The translations under genes and the position numbers were made by a program. This document shows, in pieces, positions 44,142-54,369 of a stretch of 64,000 nt of DNA. The notes beneath the pieces are model-generated. The model worked only from the letters and a program-made list of their open reading frames with translations. It ran no database searches and had not been told where the DNA came from. Source of the DNA: Viola odorata (lineage: Eukaryota; Streptophyta; Magnoliopsida; Malpighiales; Violaceae). The number at the start of each line of letters is the position of its first letter. Positions within the stretch are counted from its first letter, which is position 1. Location: NCBI GenBank assembly GCA_963691705.1, contig OY829537.1, forward strand, positions 62,162,304 to 62,226,303. Reading direction: 5' to 3'.

Positions 44142-45962
44142 AGAGAGACATCCGGAAGCATGGTGATGGTCCAGCTGCACGCAGACTCCCCTGACTTCTT
44201 TACGAAAATGACTGAACCAGGCAACGATTCTTCTTCTCCCGGAGCATCAATACAGGAATCTGAAGCTATACTGACCACGATATGATTCATATTGACGATT
44301 TCGACTATGAGGGAGAATGTGGCTCCGATGTGGGGATACATTCTTTCTTCCATGTCATGCCCCCAATATCAGCAAATTCACTTGTTACTGGCCCAACTTG
44401 AGACATATATTTGTGGGAACAAGAGGTGGGAGGACCGTTACTGACGGTGTCAACTGTCTCTAACTCGCAAGTCTTCTTCTTAACCGTTTCCATCGAAATA
44501 TCATTCATACCTTCACCACCTGAGGCACGGTTTGGGAGAGGGTCGATGGCCGTGTTAGGTCCTTTCGCCAAGCCCTCGAAGGAGACCCATCCACTCTTGA
44601 TCAAGCGATTAATTTTTGCTTTGAATGCGAAGCAATTTTCCAGAGTGTGACTTGGGGCTCCAGCATGATACTCGCACCTTGCGTTGAGATTACACCATTT
44701 TGGGTAGGGAGGCATTTGAGGCTGAGCTGGAACTGGTACAATCTGTCCGGCTGCCAAGAGATGTTTGTAGATTTCTCCCGCAGGAAGAGGGAGAGGAGGT
44801 AAAGGCTCTCGGTTCCACCAATTTTTTGACGTGTTTTGGTTATTTAGGTCCTTTGGTGGGTTATATAGCTTAGGTTGCATGGGTTGTGTGGGTCTTTCGG
44901 CTAAGTCCTCGAAAGAGATCCATCCACATTTGATCAAGTGGTGAACCTTTGCTCTTAGGGCGGAGCAATTTTCTATTGTGTGACCCTGAGATCCGGCATG
45001 GTACTCGCACCTAGCATTATGATCGTACCACTTCGGGTAAGGAGGCTGTAAAGGTTGGATTGGGGTGGGTGCAATTTGTTTAGCGGCCAAAAGGTTCTCG
45101 TAAATCTCCCCCAAAGGAACGGGAAGTGGAGGCAATGGTCCCCGATCCCAATGGTTATTTTGGTTTCTTGATTCATTTGGTGGTTTACATGGTCCAGGTT
45201 GTGTAAGTTGCGATATTTGTGTTGGGGTGATGGGAAAGGTTGCCTGCCATCCAAAGGAAAAGAAATCATTGCGGCTAGTTCTTTCCGTTTCTGAGCATAC
45301 GTTTTTACTGATTCCTCGGCCCTTTTCTCTAGATTTTGCAAGTCAGAACGGTTAGGTGTGATTTCTGCGTCGAGCTTGTACCGTTCAGATATTTCATTGT
45401 GGTGGATTTTGAGGCGATTTTTGGGGCGTTCAATCCCCGCGTCCCTCTCAGATTGTGGGATCTTGAACTTCTGAGGCGTCGTAGTTCCTAGCATCATGCT
45501 TTTATCAGTGGGATCCCTAGGGTCATATCTTTCAATAACCTTTAGCTTGTCCTCTCGTGGGATCAATCGATCAACACTGGACCCTTTTGCACTAATGGTG
45601 CCAAAACCTATGGCCGGTGAATATTCACGAGAGGACTGTAGCTGTGTCGGATTGCTTCCCGGAAGTTTAGTTTCCGATGGTCCCGAAATTGCGGCTTGGG
45701 TAGAACGAACCTGAGATGGGTGGGAACACTGTCTGGTTGTACCTACTGCAACTGCAGGGTTGATTGAAAGGTGCTGAAGTGACGGGGAGATCTCTTCACC
45801 CGTCTTAAATGGTGGATTTGCAGCGGTGGGTACAGTGAAGGGACTAACCTATCTCCAATGGCCCACAGGGCCAGAAAGTGGCGGGAGTACAGAAGGTCCT
45901 GCGATGGCGAGCGAAGAGGAAGGCCCGTTTGTTTGAGGGAGATCAAAACCCAGTGGCACTTC
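44142..45962 (-). pseudogene. gag: Gag main part of element B
   Basis: From the C insertion inward this reads a Pro/Ser-rich region, a Gag remnant (ISERYKLDAEITPNRSDLQN and YAQKRKELAAMI near 45300), and two near-identical segments with a knuckle of C-H-H-C type (CEYHAG...ENC at about 45000 and 44665), each preceded by PPLP(V/L)P(L/A)GEIY. The protease part is missing; the sequence resumes at the end of the gag-protease frame (GSVIFVKKSGES near 44200). Several frame changes occur, for example near 45230. Confidence 0.8.
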
Positions 45963-46784
45963 TGATACGACCCTAGTTGCCTAGGATGCGCAATAGATGA
46001 GGTTTGGATTTCAGATGCGGAATAGATAGTTCTCACTAGAGAAGGAGCGTCGACAAGAGTCCACTAGCCTACGCTGAATACCTAGATGAGGTTTTCACAA
46101 GAGTCCACTTGTGAGAGGAGGTTGAATCGAGTCCACGATTCATCGCAACTTCAATTTTACTTGCTCAAGCTTGGCTTACGAAACCGAGAAAGACACAAGG
46201 TTCGAGTCCACGAACAAACAAGAGGAAATACTTTTTCAAAGACAAAGTCTCAATATCAATTTTGATTGGGTAAAAATAACGTAAAAATAATAATGAAGAG
46301 GGTGGCTCCTTTAAATAGGAGAAACCCTAAATCCTTACAATGGGAAACCTTCCCTTAATAGAACTCCTAATTATTTAATTAAAATAAATTCAGACTAATT
46401 TAATTAATTAAGGAAAATAGCTAAATAAATAATGGACGGTCCGACATTGCAGTCACTAGAGTCGTTGACGCTAAGGCACAGAGTCATTAGCGTCAACGAC
46501 GCCATCCTCTGTTTAAGAAAGCCCTTGAAAACAATCATTAGCATCGTTGACGCTAAGCTTAGAGTCAATGACGCTAACCACTATTTCTTCAAGATTTGCT
46601 CGGGCTTTCGGCGACAAGACAACTCACTAGACGCTGGTTCTTCTCACGCAACACAGCTTCCTCGATGAGTGTCTCACATTGTAACTCCTTGTAGATAAGC
46701 TGAGAAAGTCTCGCCTGCAACTCCTTGTTTCTAGCTCGAGTTATTGGACCATTAGGTGGTACAGGGATGCGTGGATCCGCATCA
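45963..46784 (-). repeat. 3' LTR of element C (822 bp)
   Basis: The LTR has a TATA-like CTATTTAAAGG (minus, 46309-46319). A perfect 14-bp inverted repeat, GTCGTTGACGCTAA (46461-46474) and TTAGCGTCAACGAC (46487-46500), lies in U3. Its first 200 bp (minus) also read an open frame GPITRARNKELQARL. Confidence 0.95.
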
Positions 46785-46798
46785 TTCCCTTCCTCTTC
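46785..46798 (-). promoter_or_regulatory. Polypurine tract of element C
   Basis: GAAGAGGAAGGGAA on the minus strand directly before the LTR start TGATGC. Confidence 0.85.
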
Positions 46799-47025
46799 GG
46801 AAAGATTCATCCTCGAATCTTGATCAACATAATCTGCCCAAGGAAGTCTAGAAACTCCACACTCAATGTACACTCGCCATCTCCTGCATTTCCTTGGTCG
46901 CCATCTCATTTGCTTCAGGGAAAGACGCTTGAATTCATATCATTCTCTTCTTCTTTGAGAAGATTCGTCCTCGAATCTTTGTTCAATGTCATCTGCCCAA
47001 GAAAGCTCCACAAGTCCATGCCTTG
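46799..47025 (-). repeat. Short direct duplication at the gag end (element C)
   Basis: About 65 bp at 46955-47022 and 46797-46862 are alike (minus: TTGGGCAGAT or TGGGCAGATGACATTG, then GATTCGAGGA(C/T)GAATCT). One lies at the end of the gag frame, the other directly before the polypurine tract. Confidence 0.65.
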
Positions 47026-49854
47026 ATCATTGCTTGCACGCTCATCCTCTCCTCGCGCTCTCATCCTCGGTTCGATAGGTGGTCGTCGTACACCTTGCAC
47101 ATGTGGTGTGGTAGGATTCGCATCATCTCCTTCCCCTGCAAGAGGATTCGCCCTTGAATCCGGACTGAAACCTACACCACAATACCTCAAGTTAGTATGA
47201 ACTAAAGGCACGAATATAGGATAGGGATTACCCGAGGCATCCACTCCGATGGTGGTGTCAATGTGCTTGACGATGGTTTGGGTAGAACCATCATCTCTCA
47301 TAGTGATCGTCGTGTTGAGTTGGTTAGGCAACCTTGGAAGGTGTAAGAACATCCTATCCCAATCAACAACCTTGAAGAACAACCTCAAGTTCCTCCGGTA
47401 ACTCTTATCCTCTCGCGAGGTACCCAAGCGTTCCATATGAGCAATGGCTTGCTCTAACGGTATCCTTGCCATCACTGAGTCTTTGTCAGCTCCTAGATTC
47501 GCATAATAACTTAAAGACAAAGGTTTTAGTGGCACCACAAGTATAAACCCATAACCGAATGAGTTGTAAGCAAATAAAAGTGAAAATTCATTAACAAATT
47601 CAAACTTACAAACCAATGAATACCGCCTGGCCCCAAGAGCTCGTTCTTCCTTCACATCCCTTGTTGGCTGCGACAAGGGGGGAGCTACACAATATTGTGA
47701 TCTCGGCACTCTAAGTTTCCTCTGCGATTGCTTCCCTAAGTCGCTAAATGACTTCTTTCGGCGTTTGCTCACAAAACTCACGGGTAAACCACACAAGTAT
47801 AAAATCTCTTTGAGACACATGTTAGGAACATTAATCGTACCAAAATAGGGCAGTAACTCCTCACAATTAGCTCTAGGTACAACTATCTCATCACATGGCT
47901 TAGAAAAAACATCAAATCGTTTGCGTTTTCGCAAGTACTCCTCAAAGGCATATGACTTAGCCTTTGACCTTTGCATACGACCATCATCAAGTAAATTATT
48001 TTTAGAATTATGCAAATCAATGATGTTCACATACTTACACGAATCAGACCTAAGGGAAGAAAGATGTAATTTACCTTCTCGGCTAGAGTTATCCAAACTA
48101 GTCACCACCATGGGTGCGCAAGTCTCTTTCCATCCTTTTGGCTTCAGTAAGGTATGCTTTCTTACTGCCCAGAATTCTTTCTTTCCCTGCACATGAGAAC
48201 AAACAATACTAGAAGAGAAAATGAAAGGTTTAGTGTTAGTCAAGTCTAGGCGCCATGGCAAAAAATCAAACGGTTTTTGGTGGCTTGCGCAAAAACAGTT
48301 TTTATGCACATATAATGTGTTCCTCACTTTCGTCTCTCTGGCGTAAACACTCATCTCTCTTTTTTTATAAATGCCACTCTCTGCATGCTCTCTATTTTCA
48401 TCCAAGTATTTTCCTCTCGCATGCTCTCTATTTTCATGCGTGCTGTTTTTCTCACCATCTCTTTTCCCATGCTCACTCTTTTCATGGGGGCTGTTTTGAA
48501 TTCTATTTCCCTCTTTCTTTTCGACACTCAATTCCTCTCTTTCTTTTTCTTTTTCAAAGTCAGAGTGTGACTCAATGAACCACTTTTGATCCTCATTGTT
48601 CGCCTCAATTTTTGGTTGCACATTTAGTGTCTCAAGCACTGGAGGCCACTCGTCAATCAAAACTTCTCCATTGTTCGAATCACTACTGTCTTTAATCTCC
48701 TCACACTTAGGCTCCTCTGATTTGGAATTATCTTTGCTAGCTAACTCAACATTCTCCTTCAAGATCCGCTTGTTAGGGCATGCAGATGCTATGTGTCCTT
48801 GTCCGTTACACTTGTAACAAACAATATTACTCGTTGGTGCTTTAGGAGGTGTTGAAGAAGAAGGACCACTACAAACCGATTTCCCTTGAGGTGCTTGTGA
48901 ATTAATTGCACGCTTATGGCCATCGTTATTAGGCAGCACCTTCCGATTCGGACTCACACCTTTATCCTCTTTCTCCCAAGTCGGCTTCCTCCGCGTCGTT
49001 GACTTAGTAGGTATGACAATAGGATAAGGAGACCTCGTCTTTCCTTGCTCCTCTATGTTGATAGCCTTATGTAACATATCCTCTAAGGAGTAACAATCAA
49101 TGAACTTCAATTGGTCGGCTATCTCTCGGTTGAGGCCATTAAAGAATCTCACCATCCTCACCTCTTCGGTCTCCTTGACTTGTGCTCTCTCCAAAGCAAT
49201 ATCCAAGTCACTTAAGTACCCTACAACACTCTTGTTCCCTTGAGTCAAGGTCTGTAATCTTTGAAGAAGGCGTCGGTGAAAGTGAGTGGGTATATGTCGA
49301 CGTCTCATAAGTATCTTCATATCCTCCCAAGTGTTGATAGGATTGACGGAACCTCTGCTCCAAGCGGCGTTATAATCATTCCACCATTGGATAGCATATC
49401 CGTAGAACCTGGATGAGGCTAACTTCACTTTCTCCCTTTCCGAATAATTATGGCAAAGGAAGATAGATTGTACCTTTTGCTCCCAAGCTAAGTAAATATC
49501 CGGATCTTCCATCCCTTCAAATGACGGAATTTTCATTCTCATACTCCCTATGTTTGTGCCAACTTGGTTCTCAAACCTAGGCTGCCTCTTATCATAGCAC
49601 TCTCGCCTCTCATATGTATCTTCACATTCTATCTCTTTATACCAATATGTATGAGGCGCTCGTCGCTCGGACTTGTACCGAGGGTTCGCGCAGCGCACTA
49701 AGGGTGCACCATCTGGTGGCTCCTCGGCTTTGCCCCTTAATATAACTCCTGCTACTCCTACCCGTTGTTCCAGCTCATCAAGCTTTTCACTAAGTTTTCT
49801 TAGGGCCTCCATCATCTCTCGATTTCTAACACTTCCCGGTGACTCTCCCGACAT
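46915..49854 (-). CDS. gag: Gag-like protein of element C (979 aa, intact)
   Basis: I chose ATG at 49852-49854 (MSGESPGSVRNREMMEAL), just after the leader; an upstream in-frame ATG would add a hydrophobic stretch from the leader. The protein has an N-terminal coiled coil (KLSEKLDELEQRV), a retrotransposon Gag domain at about residues 105-260 (AWEQKVQSIF, YAIQWWNDY, LQRLQTLTQGNKSV), a canonical CCHC knuckle near residue 345 (CYKCNGQGHIASAC), an acidic and His/Lys-rich repeat region (about 440-510) and a long C-terminal part of unknown role that has no protease or RT motif. The frame is free of stops. It would form particles that carry element RNA, using enzymes from other elements. It is much longer than a simple Gag. 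Confidence 0.88.
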   Translation of the reverse strand: MSGESPGSVRNREMMEALRKLSEKLDELEQRVGVAGVILRGKAEEPPDGAPLVRCANPRYKSERRAPHTYWYKEIECEDTYERRECYDKRQPRFENQVGTNIGSMRMKIPSFEGMEDPDIYLAWEQKVQSIFLCHNYSEREKVKLASSRFYGYAIQWWNDYNAAWSRGSVNPINTWEDMKILMRRRHIPTHFHRRLLQRLQTLTQGNKSVVGYLSDLDIALERAQVKETEEVRMVRFFNGLNREIADQLKFIDCYSLEDMLHKAINIEEQGKTRSPYPIVIPTKSTTRRKPTWEKEDKGVSPNRKVLPNNDGHKRAINSQAPQGKSVCSGPSSSTPPKAPTSNIVCYKCNGQGHIASACPNKRILKENVELASKDNSKSEEPKCEEIKDSSDSNNGEVLIDEWPPVLETLNVQPKIEANNEDQKWFIESHSDFEKEKEREELSVEKKEGNRIQNSPHEKSEHGKRDGEKNSTHENREHARGKYLDENREHAESGIYKKREMSVYARETKVRNTLYVHKNCFCASHQKPFDFLPWRLDLTNTKPFIFSSSIVCSHVQGKKEFWAVRKHTLLKPKGWKETCAPMVVTSLDNSSREGKLHLSSLRSDSCKYVNIIDLHNSKNNLLDDGRMQRSKAKSYAFEEYLRKRKRFDVFSKPCDEIVVPRANCEELLPYFGTINVPNMCLKEILYLCGLPVSFVSKRRKKSFSDLGKQSQRKLRVPRSQYCVAPPLSQPTRDVKEERALGARRYSLVCKFEFVNEFSLLFAYNSFGYGFILVVPLKPLSLSYYANLGADKDSVMARIPLEQAIAHMERLGTSREDKSYRRNLRLFFKVVDWDRMFLHLPRLPNQLNTTITMRDDGSTQTIVKHIDTTIGVDASGNPYPIFVPLVHTNLRYCGVGFSPDSRANPLAGEGDDANPTTPHVQGVRRPPIEPRMRARGEDERASNDQGMDLWSFLGQMTLNKDSRTNLLKEEENDMNSSVFP

Positions 49855-49908
49855 ACTTCCTGAAACCACAACAATAAAAGAAACCAAGAGTAAAGTTGCC
49901 TTAAGAAC

Positions 49909-49928
49909 TAGCACTCCCTCACGTGTTT
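49909..49928 (-). promoter_or_regulatory. Conserved leader block upstream of gag (element C)
   Basis: AAACACGTGAGGGAGTGCTA on the minus strand, 54 bases before the gag ATG, identical to blocks in E and F. A pyrimidine-rich stretch ending TTTCAG lies between it and the ATG and could be a splice acceptor. Confidence 0.6.
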
Positions 49929-50639
49929 ACTCTCGTGTTTAACTCTCTATTAATCTCACAAATACACTCACTTTGCCTTTATATATCACTGCGTTGTCCT
50001 TGGACCACAACCAATAATAAATAGACTCAAGAATTTCAAAGAAAAGCTTCCAAAAAGACCCTCAAAGACAACTAGCACCGAAACAATTTTGGATGTAAAA
50101 TACTCGAATAGTTGCAAGAACAATCAACTACACAAGTACTCTACTGGAATAGAAATCAGATTGTAGGAAACAAGAAATGCTCAAAGTGACTCGAATTGAC
50201 TCAAGTGAATCCACAAAGCCGTGGATTGAAGGCGTATGCGTTTAGGATTTTTATTTTTTTCTTATCTTTGTTATATCTTTTAATTGCTACCACCAAATTG
50301 CGTAATTCTTTTTGCAATGGATTCAGAACTTGCACTAGTATTTTGTATTTTGTTTTTCGTACCGAAATATTTTTTTTTTGATTTTTTTGATTTTTCTCTA
50401 AGAACAAATGATATTAAAACAGCAAATAGGGCAAAACTCTTTTTTTTTTTTTTACACAAATTAAAGACACAAATCGCACGGTGATTTGCTAACAAACGCA
50501 CACTAAATTTGACTCTAGACACCCAAAACAACTAACACAAGGCACGCAAGGAAATTGGTTTTAGATCGGGAAGAAGAAGAACCAATTTCAACAATGAAAA
50601 CAGAAAAAACAAAATAGGATAGATACCAAACCTGAACAC
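49929..50639 (-). other. Leader of element C
   Basis: 710 bp between primer site and conserved block, without a gene. A T-run with TTTGATTTTTTTGATTTTT lies at 50370-50395 and a 13-base T-run at 50440-50452. Confidence 0.6.
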
Positions 50640-50657
50640 CTTTGCTCCGCTACCAAC
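50640..50657 (-). promoter_or_regulatory. Primer binding site of element C
   Basis: GTTGGTAGCGGAGCAAAG (minus) follows the LTR end GTATCA, similar to the initiator-methionine tRNA complement. Confidence 0.7.
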
Positions 50658-51490
50658 TGATACTATCCTAGTTGCCTAGGATGCGCTTTCTCAATGATCT
50701 AGTTCGGGTTTGGATTTCAGATGCGGAATAGATAGTTCTCACTAGAGAAGGAGCGTCGACAAGAGTCCACTAGCCTACGCTGAATACCTAGATGAGGTTT
50801 TCACAAGAGTCCACTTGTGAGAGGAGGTTGAATCGAGTCCACGATTTGTCGCAACTTCAATTTTACTTGCTCAAGCTTGGCTTGCGAAACCGAGAAAGAC
50901 ACAAGGTTTGAGTCCACGAACAAACAAGAGGAAATACTCTTTCAAAGACAAAGTCTCAATATCAATTTTGATTGGGTAAAAATAACGTAAAAATAATAAT
51001 GAAGAGGGTGGCTCCTTTAAATAGGAGAAACCCTAAATCCTTACAATGGGAAACCTTCCCTTAATAGAACTCCTAATTATTTAATTAAAATAAATTCAGA
51101 CTAATTTAATTAATGAAGGAAAATAGCTAAATAAATAATGGAAGGTCCGACATTGCAGTCGCTAGAGTCGTTGACGCTAAGGCACAAAGTCATTAGCGTC
51201 AACGACGCCATCCTCTATCTAAGAAAGCCCTTGAAAACAGTCATTAGTGTCGTTGACGCTAAGCTTAGAGTCAATAATGCTAACCACTGTTTCTTCAAGA
51301 TTTGCTCGGGCTTTCGGCGACAAGATAACTCACTAGACGCTGGTTCTTCTCACGCAACACAGCTTCCTCGATGAGTGTCTCACACTGTAACTCCTTGTAG
51401 ATAAGCTGAGAAAGTCTCGCCTGCAACTCCTTGCTCCTAGCTCGAGTTATTGGACCATTAGGTGGTACAGGGATGCGTGGATCCGCATCA
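50658..51490 (-). repeat. 5' LTR of element C (833 bp)
   Basis: Same ends and same inverted repeat (51167-51180 and 51193-51206). It has about 11 bp more than the other LTR, including GATCTAGTTCGGG near 50700. Confidence 0.95.
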
Positions 51491-51624
51491 ACTTCGGTGA
51501 CAGCTTCATCTCTTTCCTTTTCGGCCCTGGCGGCCCTTTCTGTACTGATCCTAACTTGCTCCTCTAACTCGGCTATTCTAGCCATTAGTGCTTCATCGGT
51601 CTTAGCTGGTTCAGTCATTTTTCG
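51491..51624 (-). pseudogene. gag: Gag N-terminus of element B
   Basis: Starts MTEPAKTDEALMARIAELEE and is an acidic coiled coil (RAARAEKERDEAV) to the point of C insertion, marked by ACTTC. The frame continues at 45962. Confidence 0.7.
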
Positions 51625-51774
51625 CTTTTGAAGTCTAGTAAAAGGAAGCCTGTGCGGAGTAGCTTGCTTCCGAGGAGCTATCGTGAACCTGAAAAAGGGA
51701 AAAACACAGAAAAGAGTAAATACAAGTGAGGATATACAAGTGATGTGCAATCCCGAGGCCTCCACATTGCTCAT

Positions 51775-52434
51775 TCATTTTCCGGCCACACTTTCACTTG
51801 ATATTTTCAGGGCGGCTGGAGAGGCGAGGAATCCCAGTAGTTGACAAGATACGAAGGAAGCCTATATACATTCCAACGATATGAATCAAATCTGAGATGC
51901 TAACGGCGAAACCCAAATCAGCAGGGGCAACCAATGCCGCTATGCTAGTAAGATCTCTTTACGCTATACTTTTGACGATGCAAGGCCTGATGCCTGGTGA
52001 ACTCAACCGAGGGGAGAGACGACAATATTTTTATGAACTTGGAGTTTTTTGTGATAAACTAGGAAGACATGTCCATGAGTGAGCGATGCTCGGATGTTTT
52101 GAATACTTGTTCTGATTTTTCGGAATTTCGGTGAGACGATTGTGTTTTATCCCGGAGGGGTTTTCTCTTTTTGTTTTGCGATGTTTTTTTTTTTTTTTTA
52201 AATTTTTTTTTAGTTTGTATTGGAGGGATAGTTGATATGGAAAAGATGAGGCGATTTAATAAATATCCGAAAGAGTACGACTTTACTAAAAAGTGTTTAC
52301 AAAATATGGTAAACTTGCCAACTTCCTAAATTCATCAAAAATGGCTAAGATAGATGAAATCAGGGGTCCTAGCTAAAAAGAAAAGATTTGCCGATATACG
52401 AGCCTTTCCCTGAAGGTGTCATTCCTAGGCGTTA
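51775..52434 (-). other. Leader region of element B between ORF1 remnant and gag
   Basis: No convincing gene. A poly-T tract stands at 52187-52212. A 61-codon plus-strand frame at 51897-52082 has no partner elsewhere in the window. Confidence 0.5.
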
Positions 52435-52582
52435 GAGTCCTGCTGCCAAAGGTACTCCATCGAAGCCAACTCCCCTTTTTTCATCTCTAACTCAGCCTCT
52501 AAGGCGGTAATTTGGCTTTGCAGTGCCTGGCTTTTCCTATCTCCCAAATCTGCGCGAGTAGTCAAAACCCTTATTGTAGATA
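52435..52582 (-). pseudogene. Remnant of an upstream ORF (ORF1-like) in element B
   Basis: From the LTR junction the minus strand reads STIRVLTTRADLGDRKSQ, then QSQITALEAELEMKKGEL and ends SMEYLWQQDSNA stop. This is a coiled-coil C-terminus placed between LTR and gag, where Ogre elements carry an extra ORF1. Its N-terminus was removed by the deletion that shortened the 5' LTR. Assignment to ORF1 is by position only. Confidence 0.45.
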
Positions 52583-54364
52583 ATTTGCGGAAGAATTTCC
52601 AGCAGTATGATAAGTGCGAGAATTTAAAGCAGTCGAATATTAACGAAAATTGAAATGCGACCGACCATGTAGGCTGTATTGAATTTAAACTGCCAAAAGT
52701 AAATTACGGTAAATTAAAGTGCGAAGAATTTAAACAGTTGATAGGTACAGAAAATTAAACAGTTGATAGTACGAAAAATAATCATACGAAGCATACGAAT
52801 TATTTTTACGAAAAAGCGTGATTCGAGGTTTCGGAAAGAATTGAAAATGGGCTGGGCCCAATTGAAAAATAAAAAGAAATGAAAATGGGCCAGGAATAGT
52901 GCCTGGCCCATAAAAATTTAAATGGGAATGGGCCAAGCCCATTCCCGCGTGAACAGTTCATCGTCACCTTTCTTGGTCGCCGACGTACTGCCGGCGGCAA
53001 AGCTCCGGCCACAGGTGGCCGATTTGAAAATCGTTCGTACCAAAATGTTCGTCTCTTCGACGACTTCCCAACCGTACAAACACAGATTTTTAGTTTGACT
53101 CGTACAAAATTTAATTTCGAAAAAATGACAAAACCATTAATTATCGAAAACTAGTTAATTCGCACAATCTAGCTAACGATTTTTAAAATTCAAAGTGTGT
53201 ATTTAATCAACAGCATGTATGTGAATTAATAGCATAAAAACAATCAATTTATTTGCTTGAAATCAAGCCAAACAAAATTAAAAAGTAAACATGCATAAAT
53301 GAACGAAAAACGCTTAGAGAGAGAAAGCTTACTCTCAAGCTTTTAAACTGGGCGATTGTCGCTCAGTATGAGCAAACTGATCAAGGGGGGAGAGAGAGCA
53401 AGTTTTCTTGCTGAATTGGTGCCCATTTTTCGTTCGATGGTAGTGGCTATTTATAGCCGAAGGATCGCGTGGAGGAGGAGAGCGTGCTGCGCGTGGTGGC
53501 CGACCCATCGTGCTGGCGGAGCTAGGGGGCTAGCCGTGGTGATGGCGGATGGACAGGAAGCGATGAGAGCAGGTGGCGCGGGCGAGGACTTCGCTGCCTT
53601 GCTCGTGCGTGCACTGTGCATGTGCACCATGCTAGATAATTCAAGGGCCATTGATCTGGTTGACTTTCCTTGGTTGACCAGATCAATGGCCATGATTAAA
53701 TGGCCTCTCATCTGATTTAAATGGCCTCGAGCCGGTTCCTGCGAGCAAACGTTCCGACTTTTCGAGCCGAAGGTACCGGCGTGTAGAGAAAAATATGATG
53801 GGTTTAACCGTATACAGCGAATAATGAAAATTTTTAGCGCGCTTATTTTCCCATTCAAAAGCGTGAAACGCGTTAACGGAAAAATAAAAACATTACGTCG
53901 AAAATTACACGAAACGTTGTAGACCATTGCGAGCAGAAAAAAAGCTAGCAACTAGTTGATGGAAAACATTTTAAAGTCGAGCTATTGTCCGAGCGGACTT
54001 ACTCGGGTCCAATAAAAGCTCGAATGAAAATAATGATAAAAATACTAAAAAATGCGCTAAAATACTAAAAATCCTAAGATTCATGTGATGACCTAAAACG
54101 AATAAAAAACTAGCAAACGACTGCCGGATAGTTAAAAATGTGATTTTTAAGGCTAAAAATATTAATGATAATAATAATGAAAATACGTGACGAAAAATTA
54201 AAAATGCGATTTCGAAAGCTGACGATGCTAACTACGACGCTAAAACGCAACGAAATACCTAAAAATGCTAGTGCCAGTAAACCAACTAAAAATGACTGTA
54301 GATTAACTAAATAACAAAAATGCTAAAATTAATTAAAAATGGCGTCAAAATTCGGGTATCAACA
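52583..54364 (-). repeat. Truncated 5' LTR of element B
   Basis: Matches 36828-38608 of the 3' LTR, including the palindrome (53646-53691) and TATA box (53445-53458), and then stops at TTGCGGAAGAATTTCC. The remaining 1.7 kb of the LTR (U5 end) and the primer site are missing. One internal gap of about 20 bp near 52957 distinguishes it from the 3' LTR. Confidence 0.92.
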
Positions 54365-54369
54365 GTCAG

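Larger units (their letters stand above)
45963..51490 (-). mobile_element. Element C: complete gag-only LTR retrotransposon
   Basis: ACTTC flanks it at 45958-45962 and 51491-51495. LTRs of 822 and 833 bp (TGATGCGGATCC to GTATCA) enclose one long reading frame. Primer site and polypurine tract are in place. No protease, RT, RNase H or integrase is present anywhere in the 3.9 kb interior, which fits the TR-GAG class of plant non-autonomous elements. It is the youngest layer of the nest and the best preserved element in the window. E and F are relatives. Confidence 0.93.
35148..54364 (-). mobile_element. Element B: deleted Ogre-like gypsy element, same family as A
   Basis: The target duplication GTCAG flanks it at 35143-35147 and 54365-54369. 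The 3' LTR (35148-38608), non-coding stretch, gag and pol remnants match element A in reverse. Three kinds of damage stand out: most of RT to integrase is gone (near 43620), the 5' LTR has lost its inner half with the primer site (near 52583), and element C sits in gag. Without C it is about 13.7 kb. It cannot be copied without help and lacks its primer site. Confidence 0.93.

Noticed and set aside
48255..48578. 107-residue plus frame opposite the element C gag repeats
   Set aside because: Complement of the acidic and His-rich repeat region of the gag frame.
51897..52082. 61-residue plus frame in the B leader (MLTAKPKSAGATNAA)
   Set aside because: Too short, antisense to the element, no TATA box and no counterpart to compare.
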